A stretch of 6,062 nucleotides of DNA from an uncultured Eubacteriales bacterium (GTDB taxonomy: Bacteria > Bacillota > Clostridia > Oscillospirales > CAG-272). The position numbers were made by a program, and so were the translations under genes. Shown piece after piece: positions 5,628 through 6,062 of this stretch (position 1 is its first letter; the number at the start of each line of letters is the position of its first letter). The notes beneath the pieces were generated by a model, which did not search any database, was not told the origin of the DNA, and worked only from the letters and a program-made list of their open reading frames with translations. The stretch is from contig CAKSOR010000174.1 in NCBI GenBank assembly GCA_934477985.1, positions 1 through 6,062 of the forward strand. The letters are read 5' to 3'.

Positions 5628-5678
5628 ACAGCGACAGGCTATTTGTGCCGCCTTCCGAATTTCCCTCGCGGGGCTTGA
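5628..5678. other. Codon-periodic conserved block, copy 2
   Basis: Counterpart of 4050-4100. The plus strand reads TATGYLCRLPNFPRGA then TGA; the minus strand reads CQAPRGKFGRRHK then TAG, where copy 1 has a Ser codon. It may be a remnant of a short coding sequence or a structured or regulatory repeat. Confidence 0.35.
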
Positions 5679-5703
5679 CAAATCCTCCTTTTGGTGATAA
5701 AAT
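5675..5703 (+). promoter_or_regulatory. Promoter of the second lipoprotein gene
   Basis: TTGACA (5675-5680), 17-base spacer, TAAAAT (5698-5703) and extended TGA at 5695-5697. The architecture is identical to the first lipoprotein promoter, so the two genes can be transcribed independently. Confidence 0.85.
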
Positions 5704-5715
5704 AATAGAACCAAA
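5690..5715. promoter_or_regulatory. Operator-like inverted repeat, degenerate second copy
   Basis: TTTGGT (5690-5695) and ACCAAA (5710-5715) are 14 bases apart, exactly as in copy 1. The inner GA/TC and outer T/A pairs of the perfect 9-bp version are lost on the right arm, so binding may be weaker. Retention of the core while the surrounding bases changed supports selection. Confidence 0.55.
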
Positions 5716-5737
5716 TTAAACGGAGGATATTCTGACA

Positions 5738-6062
5738 ATGTACAGAAAATTTATAAGCGCGGTGCTCGTCACCGCTCTGCTCGCGGGGCTCTCGGCGTGC
5801 GGAAACGACACACAGCCGGAGGAGACGACCGTGTCCGGCGGTGAAACCACGACCGAGGCTGAGTCGACAAGCTACATCGATACCCTGCCCAAGACCGATT
5901 ACACCGGGCAGACCTTCACGGTTATCGGTCAGAGCTATGCCAGCCGACAGAACTTCTATATCGAGGAGCTTGAAGGTGAAGTCCGCAACGACGCCCTTCA
6001 TGACCGCGACGCGGCGGTCACCGAGCGGCTTGGGATAACCCTCGAGTACATCGGCATTCAGG
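5738..6062 (+). CDS. Second substrate-binding lipoprotein, tandem paralogue, 3' end missing
   Basis: The first 108 residues of an extracellular solute-binding lipoprotein; the frame is open to the window edge. The signal peptide (MYRK, hydrophobic to residue 18) ends in the lipobox GLSAC, with Cys21. A Thr/Glu/Ser linker follows, then the mature N-terminus with DTLPKTDYTGQTF, RQNFYIEELEGEVRNDAL and ERLGITLEY. Of 108 residues, 74 match the preceding lipoprotein without a gap. The changes cluster in the signal core, the linker and a short segment at residues 61-70 (after the first strand), the last of which could face the ligand. GGAGG at 5722-5726 precedes the ATG by 11 bases. It has its own promoter and a weaker operator copy, so it may recognise a related sugar under related control. 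Whether the downstream part is intact cannot be seen. Confidence 0.88.
   Translation, partial: MYRKFISAVLVTALLAGLSACGNDTQPEETTVSGGETTTEAESTSYIDTLPKTDYTGQTFTVIGQSYASRQNFYIEELEGEVRNDALHDRDAAVTERLGITLEYIGIQ

Larger units (their letters stand above)
5586..5737 (+). repeat. Lipoprotein leader, copy 2
   Basis: This is the second copy of the unit at 4007-4156, beginning 8 bases after the first lipoprotein stop. The palindrome, ATTTGTGCCG block, GCGGGGCTTGACAAA and CTTTTGGTGATA keep their order and spacing: palindrome to -35 is 83 bases here and 84 in copy 1. The ribosome binding site differs: GGAGG at 5722-5726, 11 bases before the ATG. Confidence 0.8.

Noticed and set aside
5454..5678. Plus-strand ORF over the lipoprotein 3' end
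   Set aside because: Its first half is an out-of-frame shadow of the lipoprotein gene. Only the last segment shows the periodic conservation reported as a finding.
5639..6001. Minus-strand 120-codon ORF opposite the second lipoprotein
   Set aside because: It lies antisense to a clear lipoprotein signal peptide and domain and across its promoter, so it is a shadow ORF apart from the block discussed.

Overview
This is a carbohydrate-utilisation region from what looks like an uncultured, GC-rich Firmicute of the Clostridia, probably of animal-gut type. Several things point that way: lipoproteins with a Thr/Glu-rich linker after the lipobox, AAAGGA/GGAGG ribosome binding sites, SigA-like promoters with extended -10 boxes, and a secreted 'copper amine oxidase-like N-domain' (stalk) protein. 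This placement is inference from protein style; no rRNA or other marker gene is present. There is no tRNA, CRISPR array or mobile element.

Layout, left to right. (1) 1-970, minus strand: the N-terminal 323 residues of a secreted protein built of stalk-type repeats; its C-terminus lies outside the window. (2) 971-1143: divergent intergenic region with a near-consensus promoter firing rightward. (3) 1144-2750, plus strand: a two-gene operon with a TAATG stop/start overlap. It encodes a TIM-barrel sugar isomerase/epimerase (hydroxypyruvate isomerase-like) and an intracellular GH43-like glycosidase, and ends in a strong intrinsic terminator at 2760-2787. (4) 2918-3892, minus strand, convergent with the operon: a LacI-family repressor with an unusual linker where the hinge helix should be. 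(5) 3893-4156: divergent control region between the repressor and the next gene, with two near-consensus promoters, a palindrome and a perfect 9-bp inverted repeat across the rightward -10. (6) 4157-5578, plus: a complete sugar ABC transporter substrate-binding lipoprotein. (7) 5579-5737: a second, diverged copy of the same leader, promoter and operator. (8) 5738-6062, plus: the first 108 residues of a paralogous lipoprotein, cut by the window edge.

A working model (inference): the lipoproteins capture an oligosaccharide outside the cell, a permease not in this window imports it, the cytoplasmic GH43-like enzyme cleaves it, and the isomerase converts a released sugar or derivative. The LacI-type protein is the obvious local regulator. 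Two candidate operators are visible: TTTGGT-N14-ACCAAA, over the -10 region of both lipoprotein promoters, and GAAATTTCGC, found as part of a palindrome upstream of both lipoproteins and again between the -35 and -10 of the isomerase operon.

The least ordinary feature is the tandem lipoprotein cassette. The roughly 150-bp leader is duplicated with its gene, and it contains a block whose differences between copies fall mostly at every third base, as in protein-coding DNA, although no convincing gene is annotated there. I did not find clear evidence of an entirely new system.
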